This document shows positions 50,644 to 63,944 of a stretch of DNA of 64,000 bases, one piece after another. A program made the position numbers and the translations under genes. Source of the DNA: Acridotheres tristis (taxonomy: Eukaryota; Chordata; Aves; Passeriformes; Sturnidae). Location of the stretch: contig CM072887.1 in NCBI GenBank assembly GCA_037013685.1, positions 89,982,347-90,046,346 of the forward strand, in the 5' to 3' direction. The notes under the pieces were generated by a model. The model had not been told where the DNA came from. It did not search any database and saw only the letters and a list, made by a program, of their open reading frames with translations. Each line of letters begins with the position of its first letter. Positions within the stretch are counted from its first letter, which is position 1.

Positions 50644-51880
50644 TCCAGCTGTGTAGAAATTTTGCAACCATTAAAGCTATTAAATATGAAGTCTCTGTAA
50701 AATGCTACACCTTTTCTCTCAGTTGCATTGTGCTATGAAGATTTTGGCTATAGCTCGACATCAAAATATGTGACACTTTCATATTTATCTTTTTTTCTCT
50801 CTGCTAGTATAGGTTTCCAAGCAGATAATGCTGTAGCAATAGAACATTCCTCGGATCTGTGATAATACGTGTGACTATATGAATGTTTGTGTAGGATATG
50901 ATTTAATTTATTGCTTTATGATGAACTCAGAGTGTTCAGTGCTGTATACAGCACAAAAGAGACTTTGTTTTTGCCTGAAGGAGCTCCTAGTCTGAAGGTT
51001 GATTCTAGTCAGTCTTGCATGGAAATGTTCATCCCTACTGCAGATATCTGATGCTGATATGACCTCTGCTCTACAAAAACAATTTTATTTTTAATTTAAG
51101 AAACCATCATTCCCAGCAGAGAAAATGTGCGTGGTAACATCTTCCAAAAATGCTACAACAGTGTTTTTCAGATTTTTGGGAAACCTTAAAGTTCAAATTT
51201 TTCCTCTTAGTCATCTTGAATTCCTTGAATATCAGAAGCAGAAGTTATTAACGGCAATGTTCCCCTCAGAGTCCCAGTACCTAGTGAGTTTCCAGTCCCT
51301 TGGTTGTTTTCCAGCAAATCTGTAAGGAAAACATGTTGTCAGATCCACCTTTTATATATAATAGTGGAATCTATTGAAATGACTACTCTAGCTAGCAGGT
51401 GATACAGAATAAACCATTACTCCTTGATTGCATACCTTAAACATTTGCATAACCTTTAAAGCCATAGTTCAGTTATTTTTGTTTTTTATTAACCAGCAAA
51501 CTGATAGGGTATTTATACAGCCCTTCCAGCTCTAATGCCATTTGTTAACATGTCCACTATGATGGATGTTTTTTTCCATGTACACTACTCTGATCTGAAG
51601 CAATTTGCACTCTGGAGGCACCATTCAGTGTCAGCTCAATCCCAGGAGTTTTCTGAAATTCACAGATTCATTATTCTGGCTCAGTATTTAACACTTTGCA
51701 GTTGAATATTGAAGTCCTAAGATCCTTTAGGAGGTACTAGAAAAAAATGTTTTAGTGGTTGCTAAGTAAAATATGAAGACTTAGCTGAGCCTGGTTCTTG
51801 TCTATGAAGAAAGTATGTTGATAATGAGTAAATGCTATGTTCTCACCAAAGGTGATATGGCAGGGTCAAAACATCACTGA

Positions 51881-52222
51881 ATATCATAGAATCATTATGA
51901 TTAGAAAATCCCTCTAAGATTGAGTTCAGTCATTAACCTGGCACAAATATGGTCAGCACTAAACCATATTTCCCAGTGCCACATCCACATGTTTTTTGAA
52001 CACTTCCAGGGATGGTAAGCCAACCACTTCCTTGGGTAGCCTGTTCGAACACCTGAACACTATTTCAGTGAAGAAAGTTTCCCTAATATACAATCTAAAC
52101 TTCCCCTGGTGGAACTTGAGACCATTTCCTATTGTCCTATCACTTGTTACCTGGGAGAAGAGACTGACCTCCACCTCATTACAGCTTCCTTTCAGGCACT
52201 GGTAGAAACAGAAATGTACAAT
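51881..52222 (-). mobile_element. CR1 LINE 3' fragment
   Basis: A minus-strand CR1 piece of about 340 bp. The low-coordinate end carries ATCATAGAATCATTATGATT, the reverse complement of the usual CR1 terminus. The minus-strand translation from about 52222 to 51959 is open and matches the CR1 ORF2 C-terminal region, with the segments CNEVEVSLFSQVTSDR, NRLPKEVVGLPSLEVF and VDVALGNMV. It is better preserved here than the 23.8 kb copy, suggesting a younger or less diverged subfamily, but it is severely 5'-truncated and cannot move. Confidence 0.95.
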
Positions 52223-52282
52223 CACATTATTATAGCTAGAAATAGATTTTGAATCAGTTTTGTCTTATGATAAATATTATAA

Positions 52283-52322
52283 GAATCATAGAATCATGCT
52301 GTATTAGCTGGAATGGGGGGAA
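52283..52322 (-). mobile_element. Short CR1 3'-end stub
   Basis: GAATCATAGAATCATGCTG followed by TTAGCTGGAATGGGG is the reverse complement of the last bases of a CR1 element. Only about 40 bp remain. It lies 60 bp from the larger CR1 fragment and has the same orientation, so it is either a separate, extremely truncated insertion or a broken part of a nearby one. Confidence 0.6.
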
Positions 52323-55300
52323 TAATCCCTTTCTGAATATAATTTTTTTGTCATTAATGAATAATATCAATGATTTCTTCTGAGTAATAACAGTTTAGGT
52401 CTTTTGCTGTTCTACTGGGATCCCATGTATAGTCCACATGCCTCCTGAGGAAGACTTTGAGTGTTCTTCATTCTGCTTTCGATATGAATAGTCAGTGTAC
52501 TCTCTTTATGTGAGAAATAGCCTTGGGATCTTCACTTCCCGAAAGTGACTGCACAAAATTATGTGTCTAAATTATGAGGAGCTCCAATAGGCTGTATCTT
52601 GCTAACAGCAGTCAGTGCTGTCTGGAAGGTTAAAGTCCCTATTAAAGTTTGGATGGGAGCCAGAATGATTTTCACTCCATGTTAAAGACAACCATCTAAT
52701 AATAATGTGCTATGGTGTGAGCCACTATCATTCAACAGATGGCACATGTGGTACAACTTCATGTGATTCAATTGAGTTCCTCCACCTAGTAATGTAGAAA
52801 AAATATTAAAAGGTGACAGAAAAAAACATATATGAGATTCAAATGTTCTTATATGAGTAGTTGAATATAAAAAGTTAAGTGTTTTGCCTGGATTATATTT
52901 ATTTTGTTAATCTGTCTAGAAATAGTATAGGACTGTATAGAAATGTATTTGTAGTACAAACAAAATAAAGTAGTATTACTTATGAAGCTGATAGAGAAAA
53001 CCAGATATTGTTTATTTGTGTGAAATTATTGTTATGTCCCTCTGCTATAATAAAATAGAGAAAGAAGAAGGTACGAGATAAGAAGAAAGAGCTAGTTACA
53101 GTTCAAGGCATACATTTCAGTGTAGTTAGCTTCTGCACACATATGTGTGAGCTGTGCTGAAAGCATCAGTGCTCAGGCTAAGACATAGAAGAGAAGGCTT
53201 TTCCAAATTAACCATTTGAACTTCATATATAAGTGCTTATTTGTGAGGATGATGAGTTTTGCTTGAATTGATGGGGGAAAGCACAAGCAATGGAAAAGAG
53301 GTATGTGGGCAGACACAGAAGCCTACCAGGTGTGGTTTCTCTGCAGCTGGTCCCACAGGTATGTTTAAAATGTGTCATCTTTGCTACAGCACAGCTGCTG
53401 CTACATTATATATGCCATCCGCAGTTTTTACTTTGTCATTAATATGGATTGACATTCTTTATGAGAATAAAGTTACTGATCTATTCTTTTGATGTATACT
53501 AAGCCTTGCATGCAGATTCTTGGTTAGCATATCTAAAAGGTGACTGAGATGAAGGATTTTGCAAAATGAAGTTGTGGATTATACCAGCACAGTCCAGTCA
53601 GACACTTGGAAACATATGCTGATTTGCCTTTATCAAAAAAAAATCAGCACTTAAAAGACTTCCTGTAGTGTGTTATTACTGCTAAGCAATTTGTTTGTAC
53701 ACATGCATTACTGCATTAGGCAGATCTGAGTGCTAGCTTTCCTCAGTGATGTTTTAGTAATTGAGGAGAGCTCCAGAGAGCACTCACACTGATGCCAGCC
53801 ATATATTTTATGGTTTTGGCTTAGTCTACCCAACTTTGCAGAGGATGATGTGTATTTCAGCAGATCTGCGATCTTTGAAAAGTCTGTTCCAGTAAAGCAT
53901 GTTTTTATCATGGGTTTTATTAAGTGGTATTTTTGCCTTTTCCCATCAATCTTTGTCTCCCACTGCGAACAATAGGACAAAATTTTAATGTAGTTTGAAT
54001 GCTTTTATCAACACTACCTTCAAAATAATATTTTTCACCTCCAAAGAGATACTAAATCTCAGAAGTGCCAGCAAACATTTCTCTGAATTGCTACCAACTT
54101 GCCTTTGTGTCAGAGCTGAGGAAATCAGGAAAAAAATGTGTCTTCTCCTCACAGAAGAAGCTCTGAGGCATAGCCTCTGTACCTGAAAGGTGTCTTGAAT
54201 CTTTGCCTTTCCCTGCTGAAGGTTACACCTCTTAGCAAAATTTAACCTGCAATATTCCAGCTGTTTGCACCCAGAATATAAAAGACTAAACTCCTAATTT
54301 GCCCCGCTTAGAAATTTTTACTTGTGTACTTCAGCTCACTTATCATGTGCTATCACAGTCATTTGTGGAACTGTACTATGAATAGCATCAGGGATTTAGT
54401 CTGATGAAACAGGAAAATGGTGAAAAAGCAAAAAAGACTATTGAAGAGAAGTAAGCAGGAGCAGATCCTTGTGGCAGTGGAGGTGTTGAACCTTCTGCAT
54501 CATGAAGTTGGGGTTTAAGACAATCACTTTAGTGTCAATGGGAATATAGCCTAAAAACTTCACAACTTGCTGTGCATTGTCAGGGAGAGGCAACATTTGA
54601 TACAAGAAAAGACATCCAAAAGCATTTCTCTTTACAAATTTAACATTTTTAAGCTTGTCTGGCAATATGCAAAAGCTTTTCTGTATTAATACTGGAATTT
54701 ATTGTAATAATAATAATGCCCCTAAGTTTAACTTTCATTTAATGGCAGTGAATCTAGTATATGAATCTAAGGTAGATTTGCTATTCTCTGTGAGCTGTCA
54801 GTGCAGAACTCAGTACCACATCTCCACTTATTTTGAAGCACATTTTAAAATATATTGATGTTGTTCATTCATTAACAGTCTTCGTGGCTGCAGTGTGTAA
54901 TTTGTAGTCATGTAGGCTAACATCTGGTTCTGAGGTCATTTTTTCAGTGAAGTCTTGTGCATGCAAAGAAAATATTTGGACTTGAATAACTTTTACGTGA
55001 CACTTAAATGCTGTTTTGAAGTACAGTTTTACCTTGCCTGTAAAGACAAAAACCTAACTAAGACTCAGTCTTGAAGCATACCTTTTGGTGATCAGTTATG
55101 GTGTGAGGAAACATTCTCCTATTCCTCTACACTGTCTTCAGTATCCTGCTTAGGTATCTACTGAAACTTTTGGATCAAGGTAGCCATCAAGGATTCCTTC
55201 TATAATCAATGAGTTAATCATCTTGACCTTAAATACTAATGTTTAGACAGCTAGCATAAATTTTACTGAGTGCTTAATTTCATTCTGTAAACTTGTGTTT

Positions 55301-58300
55301 GGAAGCAATTTTTGCTTATTTCAGAGACATCTTTCTGGGTTTTATTTTCTGTTGATTATCAGGATAGCAATATCTGGCATTTGAAAGAAGAAGTTATAAG
55401 GTAAGAAGATGGCATAAACCGTCAAAGAAATTATCTAATTATTTTTTAGCTGATACACAATGCTTACTTCTTATATGCTTTGTCTTTTAGTCTCTGTCAA
55501 AGTATTCAAAAGGTGATGTGCATTTATGTAAATAATACATATTGACTCGTATGCATGAAAAATCACCAACTATTGTGCAGTTTTATTACACACATAAGCT
55601 GTCTAAATCAGTACATAAAGCTTCAGGTCATATGGAAGCATACTCCTGTCTTTTCCTTTCTCTTTCCTGCTACTCCACTTGAATTAAAAAAAGACCATAT
55701 TTCCAGTTGGGATTATTTTCTATTGATTCATTAATATTTATATCTTGCTGTGGAATGTCTCTCTACATACTGTTTGAGAAGGCCACAGATAGGTATTCAC
55801 ATTGCTTCCTGGGGATTTTTCAGTACCAGTTTGCCCCTGTATCAATACTGAAATAAACTAATTTCATTTGAGCCTTGCCTCTCTTTGTGAAGGCATCATA
55901 GATTGTGCTTTTGTCTCTAGAGTGTTTTGGTACTGACCAAAAGAGCAGCTGTCAGATCTGCCCAGTGAGTGATGACATTACACTAACTGTAGCTGCCACA
56001 ACTGCAGCAATCTTGGAAACAAAGTGTCTGCCATTTCTGGAGCCATCTTAAAATTGGAGGCTTGGAAAGCATTTACACAGAGTTACAAGTTTATCTCCAT
56101 GTACATTTTCCTAGAATTCTTCCAGTTCTCTGTGCAAAGGCACATTAGTTCTGCTTCTGCTGAGGAGGAGAATCAGCTATAAAATCCAAGGGTTTTTTAA
56201 TGTGATTTTGCTGAGTTTCATCTGTACTGTGTTTCTCTTTCCATGGAATGGAAGATCTAGGCTGATTTAAATATTATCAAGTTAATCCATAGAGGATTGT
56301 TTTTCTCCCTCATGTTCAAAGTGTCTGTTCTAGTTTAGGCCCCTTTTTCCCCACTAACATGTCTTTTCCCTATTAGTCCAAGTTATGTTGCTGCATTCTC
56401 AATAGCCTGTCTAAAGTAGTTCTAGCTAGTCATTTGTATAACACAATAATAAATGCTTGCAGATCTTGCAAATAACAGAATCAGGAAATAACACAGTTTT
56501 AGCTTTTGAACATTAAAAAGTGTTAAGTTCTGGCCTTGGGAATTGTGTCAACATGTTTGAAGTAATAATAACCACTTAATGATTCAAAATAGTTTCTATG
56601 TAGAAAAACAACATACAGATACTTATTTATTTATCTGCCCGTTTCTGAATGTAAATGCTTTGTTTTCGGATTTTTTTGTGGGCTAAGAAATAGCCTGGCT
56701 AAGACAAAACATGTATTATGAAAAACTGCAGTAAAACTTGAAAATCTTCCAGAATCAGGCTTATTCTAGCAATTGTAAAGTGGCTATTATAGATTGGCAA
56801 AATTACAAGTCTATCTTCTACTGTAAAGAGTAAAAGAATTCTCATTGGATTTGAAGAGCTATTTTTAATACACAAGCTCTTTAAAGTCATTTCTACATTG
56901 CAGTTTTTACTACAGACATTACTAATTTGGCAAAGACCAAGCTCATAGTCACTGATTTGTAGAGCAAAATTGCCTTTGTACTCCTTTGTACTTTTTTTTC
57001 TACTGTAATCAGAAAAGTGTGTTACTGAAGAAGAGCCTCTTAATTCTCATTATCAGTTACAGCAAATATGCATCATAACTGGATTCAATAAGTATCCTCA
57101 TTGATGAGCAGGTGAGGATTTCTTTTGCAACTGTGTTCCATCTATTTAATGTTCAGCTTGATCTAGTAGCAGTTGGTAGCAAAACTGTTTAAATTCTTAT
57201 TGAGCTTCTACTAGCATAGAAAAAAGAAGTAGAGCAATCTTGAGCAGCCTCCCTTTTAGACAGGTAAACATGACAGAAGGCCTATAAGCCCATCATGCTA
57301 TAAAACATAACTTAATTCTTGATGATACAAGGCCAAAAGTTGTAAATTAATATTTTTCCTTAATCGTTCAAACTAGGGGAGGGAATTTTTAGTTGCCAGG
57401 GAATTAAAACATTTTCAGAGCTCTTTAGATATGCTGATAGTTTTCCTGAGTTGTTATTGTATAATTAACAAATGTTTGCCTTTGCCCATTCTTGGTATAG
57501 TCATCTCAAGTAAACAGATATTAAAAACAACCAATAAATAAAATAAAATAAAATAAATTAAAAAGGCATCACTGGTTTCAGCTAATCCAGTGCTGTAATA
57601 GTGAAAAATTCAAAACAAATTATATTTTAGAAGTCACTATCATTATTTAAAAAGACTTTTAAAGGTTTTTTTAAGTCTTTAAGTCCTATTCCTCTTTTAG
57701 AATAGACTTAGGAGTTATAACATGTGGACTGATTATAAGTTTGTGTACAACGATGTATTTTCTTCTGTAGAACTGAATTGGGCAAGTATTGTACCAGGAC
57801 AGCTTTATTACCAAAAATATCAAAGTTTTCAATTGAAATGAAGAATATAAAGGTTATAATATGGATTTTTCCAATATTTAATATCTTTTGATTAAATAAA
57901 AAGACAACTTGCCTGACCTGATTCTGTGGCTTCAGATAATTTCAGTATATCCTGAGTAAAATTATGATTTAGAATAATTGTGCTAAAGGTAATGATAATA
58001 AAAAGCCTCCTTCAAATATAAGACTGTAAAAATAAGATTGAACACGACAGAAAGGTCACCTCCTGATATAATTCTTCTGACAGATGTAGCCAGAACCAGT
58101 GAGCATGTTGTGGGTCTCATGTAATATATACTTGCTTAGGCTTTAAAATAAAAGATAATGAAGTAAAAATTGCTAAAAGCCTTGTTAATCTTAAGAATCA
58201 TATTCCTGTTCTGGTTTTTCATGTGTATTCACAACTGTGTTCCATCTGATCAATGTGTAGGTTGGAGTCAGTTTTCATATATTTATTTTACAGAAAATAG

Positions 58301-60640
58301 TGAGAAAAAAAAAATCACTCTCTTTTTAATAGTTTTCATCTTTTGAAAACTCTTAAAGCTACCCTTATTTCCTGTGCACAATCCCTTTAATGCTAGGCTG
58401 CTTGTTGCTCTTTGACCATCTGACCAAATACAGGACAACTTCCAAGGGAATAGTCCTGCCTTTGTTGCAGATGCTTCTTTGCTTAATGCAGTCTTTTTGC
58501 AGAAATTGTGCACTTGAGTAGGTGATGCACTGTTATTTTATGTGGCTCTTCAAAATGGTGCTTCCAGAGGAAATTGTTTAATCAGTAAAGATAATAGCTC
58601 TTAAATATGCAATGTAATTGCTACAAATGATACACTTTCCATCTACAGGATTAATATTAAATATCGTTATTCTAATAATTAGTGCAGATAGTGGCTAAGT
58701 GTTAGTCCATTTGACTAGTTTTATCCCTCTTTCTTTATAGATGCTCAATGAAGACATTATCTTCTAGTTTTTTAGTGCAGCAGTCCAACAGGTTTTACTT
58801 TTCTGATGAAACATTCTGTATCAAAGCACTACTGTTTCTGATTATTCATAGATCTGTCAATTTAGTATCTGAAGAAAGTTCACTTTAAAAAAATGCATGT
58901 TTAAAATGATATTATGCCTGGAGCTGCCTTCAGTTAGCATGCCTACAGCAGTTACTGAAGGACATTTGTGTGCAGATTGGAGAGCTTCCCAAATCTCACT
59001 AACTGTTCTAAAAAGTGTACTGAAGAGATCACATCTGCAGCACTGACAACCTTATTTCAAAACAGAAGAGAAAGATACAAGTGATGACATGGAGCCACAC
59101 AGTTTGTTTGGTTCCTCATTATTATTGCTTTTTGTATTCTGATTTAATGCTTCTGTTCAGATACTCTGGATTTAGTACACGAAAGACAAAAGTTCTTCTA
59201 GAGGATGAATATTTACTAAAATTTGAACTACTGATAAAACTATCTGTGGCATTTTGTCAAATAACATGGAATTTTTAATAAGAAGTAATTTTCCTGTGTT
59301 TTTTCCTTGTGCTTCATAGTTTTTAAAAATATCTTCAAGTTATAATTGAATAGTGTGTAAAGCCCAACTTAAATGCTACTGATGAGGTTGTTTAGACAAA
59401 TCAAAGTAATGTTAATACAACACATCAACACATTTTTAATTTGGATGGTCACTTAAATTTTAGCAATTTCAACAAAATGGCACAATGATGGAACCATGTA
59501 TTCTTTCTAACAGATCAGTGATACAAAGTTTTACTAGAGTCACTGATAGGATGTTGAATACTGACAATAGGTTTAATTAAATCGTGGCCTATGTTACTTT
59601 CTGAGCTGCACTGAAACTACAACTAAATCTTTTTGCATAGAAGAAGAGTTATAGGTAACGTGAAAAGGACTTTGTCTATGATGTACGATTCCCTAATTTG
59701 AGTCCCTAAATTATCAAGCAACGAAAATAATATAGCTGTGTTGTGCTGATCCAGAAACCAAAACTTCAGGGAGGAGCACAAAAATGGGAAACCATCTACA
59801 TAGAATTTTCTGATATCCTGACAGTTTTTCAGCTATTTTTGCTCAGGACTGCTAAATATACCATTTTTTATTTTAGTAACTTTTGACAGAATTTCCCTTT
59901 ATGAATTTTCTACTGTTTCAATTTCTGTTAAGATTCATTAAGATTTCATCAACCTTTTTCTTGCTATCACATTTTTAATAAAACTAGGGAGACCAGAACA
60001 TGAGTGTTGTCATGAAAAAACTTGTGCAGATAAAAGTGATTTGGTTTGTCTCTCTCTCTCTGCAAATTGTGATCTTATCTTCTAAGACATGTGTTCTCCT
60101 ATGTTTGCTATTTTAATTTAAATATGTACACGAGAATAGTAGATATGTTGTCTTGATTAGAAGTTTCTCTCATTGACATTTAAGAATAAGGAGATTTAAT
60201 TTAAAAAAGGGGAGTTTTATGAGAACCCATAATATAAACATATTTCTATAAATTCACTGGAGTTACAGCTGTGTAAATTAGTTGTATTAATTTCTGCTAA
60301 CTAAGAAGAATAATTGAGCTAGGTCCTTAAAACTGTTTTTGAATTATCTTGCTGTTTAGACCTCAAATTAGAAAATTTTATGAAAAAGGAAAAAGTTGCT
60401 TCATCTGCAGAAATCTGAGTCAGAGCACGGCTATATTATGCAAATCTTAACAGTAAAAATAGCTTTGAATGAAGGACTTGTTTTCATTAGCAATGGGGTA
60501 AAATGGATGGTGGGTGTCTCTAATCAGCAGTTTCTAGTGTGGTTTAGAAGGTTAAAGATAAAATATTCATAGCAGAAAATACCTTTCCCTCTTACATTGC
60601 AATGCAATTTAAAAGTTTAAGGCAAAAAGGAACCATAGTT
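52323..60640. other. AT-rich unique sequence, no gene recognised
   Basis: No gene or dated mobile element is recognisable. Simple sequence includes an AAATA-type run at 57533-57557 and a short TC run at 60049-60061. Open frames are below 95 codons with no recognised domain. Confidence 0.55.
57533..57557. repeat. (AAATA)n pentanucleotide repeat
   Basis: About five imperfect units of AAATA. A simple repeat with no evident function. Confidence 0.85.
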
Positions 60641-60720
60641 CATATATATATATGTATGTTTCTGTGTGTTTGTGTGTGTGTGTCTGTGTGTGTATGCATA
60701 CATGTGTATGCATAAATACA
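60641..60720. repeat. Compound AT / TG microsatellite
   Basis: A short AT alternation (60642-60653) runs into TG-rich sequence interrupted by TCTG and TATG, then into ATGCATACATGTGTATGCAT. It lies directly before the CR1 fragment that begins near 60741. The interruptions suggest an ageing array. Confidence 0.85.
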
Positions 60721-60740
60721 TATATCTCTAAGAGGATCTT

Positions 60741-61014
60741 TAGGACTAGGAGGAGGGGTAATTGCTTTAACCTAAGAGAGGAGAAAGTCAGACTAGATAA
60801 AGGGAAGAATTTTTGCAGTGGGGGTGGTAAACTACAGGCACAGATTGCTCAGAGAGGTTGTAAATGCCCCATTCCAGGACACATTCAAGGTTGGGCTGGA
60901 TGGGGGCTCTGAGCAATGTGATCAAATTGAATATGTCCCTGCTCATTGCAGAGAGTTGGACTAGATGGCTTTTAAAGGTCCCTTCCAATCCAAACCATTC
61001 TATGATTTTATGAT
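60741..61014 (+). mobile_element. CR1 LINE 3' fragment
   Basis: A plus-strand CR1 piece of about 270 bp. It begins in the ORF2 C-terminal region (CTTTAACCTAAGAGAGGAGA) and ends with the typical CR1 3' sequence, including GTTGGACTAGATGGC, AAGGTCCCTTCCAATCC and a terminal TTCTATGATTTTATGAT. The reading frame is broken, so it is older than the 51.9 kb copy. It is severely 5'-truncated and inactive. Confidence 0.95.
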
Positions 61015-63261
61015 AGGTATGTAATGGTACATCATTAAATCTTCCTTAATTAAAATTTTATTTCAACTTAAGTCATTAGGACAAGATAATACTGCATGCC
61101 AGAGGGGAAAACAGATGGGGACAAGTTGTCTAATATAAAACACCCTAATACTGCTAAGAAGACACAAGCTGATAAATACAAGTAATCCTAGTAGTTAGCT
61201 AAAGGAGTTGAGGTCCCATTCTTTTTCTCCATCCCATCCATAGAGCTCTTCTAATAAGATGCAAGAAACAATTTCTTCGTGAAACCAGGTGTGGTTATCC
61301 ATCACATTACAAGTGCAAGAACCAGACACAACAGCCAGAGCAACTCAGAAAAAAATGTTCTTTTTAGCTGAAATAAATGAACTATGTGTCCTGCCTCCAC
61401 CATGCTCTGAGGGAGTTTTCATTATCGCTCTACTGGATACAATTTGTAGATCTGACTTGAGGTTTGACAATGTGCAGTAACTGATTCTCACTCAGGTTGG
61501 TACTGACCTTCTCAGTCTTTGCTCATTTGACTGGCCTTTTATTCATTCAAGTGGACTGAAAAGGCAACAACTGGCAGTAGAAGGTGGTAGTCTAGTAGTG
61601 AAAACACAAAGATACTTTTGACCAATAATTTGCTGGACTTGACTTGCAAATCAGTTATTTGTTCTTTCAAATTGAACCTTATTTTGTATGAATTATAAAC
61701 TGTGTTTACTGCTGTAAAACAGGCAGCCTGACACTTCAATAATTACAGCCTACAGAGCTTACTTTGTACCAGCACTGTGAACATTTATTCTGATAGCAGT
61801 GCTGCTTCTAGATGCTAGGCTGCTCCACCACTGAAAACTTGCTGAAACTCTGTGGGAGGATGTACTTAGTGAGATATTTTGAAAAGGGAGAATTTAGATC
61901 AGGCTGAAAAAGCATGGATTTTTCTTTCAGTTACAAGAAAAATGTAAGTTTGTCAAGTACACGAGTACCCAATCGTTGTAACACAGACATTCAAAAAAAG
62001 AGTGATTATTTTTAAAAACAAATAAACCATTTGGGAATTATCTCTCTCAAACAGTGTCATTTGTTGCTGGATGACTGTAGGAGTCTCCATTGCAGGGGTC
62101 TTTGACAGGGTTTCTTCAACTGCACTGGAAACTATTCTGCTGAATTCCTGTAATTTAGCTGGGCCGTGATCCTATGTGACCACTTCATGATACACACAAA
62201 TCATTGCTATTAATTATCTGAAACTTCATACAAAATATCTCTAACCGTGCTCAGAAGACTGTCTTATGTGACTGTTTTTGTATCTGCAGGAATGATTTCT
62301 CTTAACTATTTAAAGGTAACTATGTACAGCTTGACGAATTTGCAGCAGGACCTGCCTGGGAAGCATCTGGAGTAGCCAGATGTCCCATGCAGTACGTTAA
62401 TATACACATTGGAATGTTCAAATTGGTCTATACATATCAGGAGATGCTTTGGGAAGTGTGTGGAATTCCCACCTAGGGACTTCTCTGCTAATTACTCATA
62501 TATATTGTTGAGAAGGAGGCCAGGAGTTCAGTCAGTCACCTTGACTAGGTTAATGTGATATTTCAATTCAGCTGGATGTCTCACTTAGTAGGGGTTCCTG
62601 GGCCACTAGGCAATTTCTGACTCACGTGCATGAGTGTGCATACAGGCAACAATCCTGGCAACTAGTTATGCAAATATAAATATAAGAAAAACTTGAATTT
62701 TATGTTAGTAACTTCCGTTTCAGAGCTCTTGCCACATTGTGCAATACATACTCAAACCTGTGAATCCCATAGATTTATATCAATGACTTGGGTGGAAGAA
62801 AAAAATACAGGTTTAATGCTATAATTTTTATGAGACCTTGTTACATACCAGACATGCATCACAGGGAGGAGTTGCTGTTTTGTTCATGTAAACAGGCTTG
62901 TCATGCTTTTGTCCCCAGAGATTTGTGGAGGGGAGTAGACATGCAATAAAGACAATTGCTTGCTGTCATACTAATTTTTCATGGATCCTGATTTAGGTTC
63001 CTGTCCTGTCCAATTTGTGATTTATATCACTCAAAGAATCACTGTTAAAGGTATTAGGAAAAGTGCTTTGGGTATGGTATTGTAAGGGTGTGACTTAACA
63101 GCAAAGGTCTACTCTATTACTTACTACACGGAAGAAACATACAAAAGAAAAACAAGTTTCAATCAAGGTACACTGATTTACACAGAGACTGGAGACATAA
63201 AGGGATGAAGGAGACCCTCCCTCTGAGTCATGCGAATCAGAGTGGACTCCTTGCTTTCTAA
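61015..63261. other. AT-rich unique sequence, no gene recognised
   Basis: No gene, RNA gene or repeat family is recognisable here. Open frames are below 70 codons except at the right edge, where they run into the LTR. Confidence 0.55.
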
Positions 63262-63817
63262 ACTTCTGTGCTGGTTTTGGCTGGAACTTACAGTGGCAAC
63301 TATGGGGCTGTGTTTTGGATTTGTGCTGGATGGACACAGGGTTGATAATACAGAAATGTTTTTGTTATTGCTGAGCAAGGCTTACACAGAGCCAAGGCCT
63401 TTTCTGCTTTCCATACTGCCACACTGGCGAGGAGGCTGGCGGTGAATGGGAGGTTGGGAGGAGACAGAGGTGACCCAAACTGACCAAAGGGATATTCCAG
63501 ACCATATGATATCATTGTCAGTATATAAAGTAGAGGGAAGAAGAAAAAAGGGGAGAGAAATTTGAAATTATGGCTTTTGTCTTCCCAAGTACCACTACAC
63601 ATGCTGGGGCCCTGGTCTCCTGGACATGACTGAGCATGTGCCTGCCCATGGGAAGCATTGAAATGATTCCTTGCTTTGCTTTTCTTGAGTGAATGGCTTT
63701 TACTTGTGTTTTCTAGCTTTTATGCTTCTGATTGTCTCCCTGATCCCACTGGTAGGGAAGCGAGCAAGTGGCAGCATAGTTTTTGGCTGTTGACTGGGAT
63801 TAAACCATGACAACTTC
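63262..63817 (+). mobile_element. Solo LTR of an avian ERVL-type endogenous retrovirus with 5-bp target-site duplication
   Basis: The LTR spans 63267-63812 (546 bp), starting TGTGCTGGTTTTGGCTGG and ending TTAAACCATGACA. An exact 5-bp duplication, ACTTC, flanks it at 63262-63266 and 63813-63817, so both ends are intact. The order of landmarks matches a well-known avian LTR: GGGGCTGTGTTTTGGATTTG, then GAGCCAAGGCCTTTTCTGCT, then CCAAAGGGATATTCCA, a TATA box in GTATATAAAG at 63521-63530, then TGCCTGCCCATGGGAAG in the transcribed part. The usual AT-rich stretch with the poly(A) signal, expected around 63690-63720, seems shortened compared with my memory of the family. No internal viral sequence remains, so this is a recombination product. 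Confidence 0.93.
63521..63530 (+). promoter_or_regulatory. TATA box of the ERVL-type LTR
   Basis: TATATAAAG within the LTR at the position where this LTR family carries its U3 promoter. It is intact in sequence. Activity is not shown. Confidence 0.6.
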
Positions 63818-63885
63818 TGATTAAGTCTATATGAGGCTAGGTCTAATCTTAACCTCAGATTTGGACAATGGCTTATGCCTAATGG

Positions 63886-63944
63886 AATTATCTATATAAA
63901 TAGATAATTATCTATATAAATTTTATAAAAATTATCTATATAAA
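63886..63944. repeat. 15-bp AT-rich motif in three copies with a perfect hairpin
   Basis: AATTATCTATATAAA occurs exactly at 63886-63900, 63906-63920 and 63930-63944. The first copy and the bases after it form a perfect 10-bp inverted repeat (AATTATCTAT at 63886-63895 with ATAGATAATT at 63900-63909) around a 4-base loop. Such AT-rich palindromes can extrude as cruciforms and tend to expand by slippage, which probably produced the three copies. Confidence 0.9.

Noticed and set aside
56326..56580. TGTTCTAGTTTAGGCCCC looked like the start of another LTR, with AATAAA near 56447
   Set aside because: No ...CA end followed by a copy of the 5-bp flank (GTGTC) could be found. GTGTC recurs near 56546 but is not preceded by an LTR-like end.
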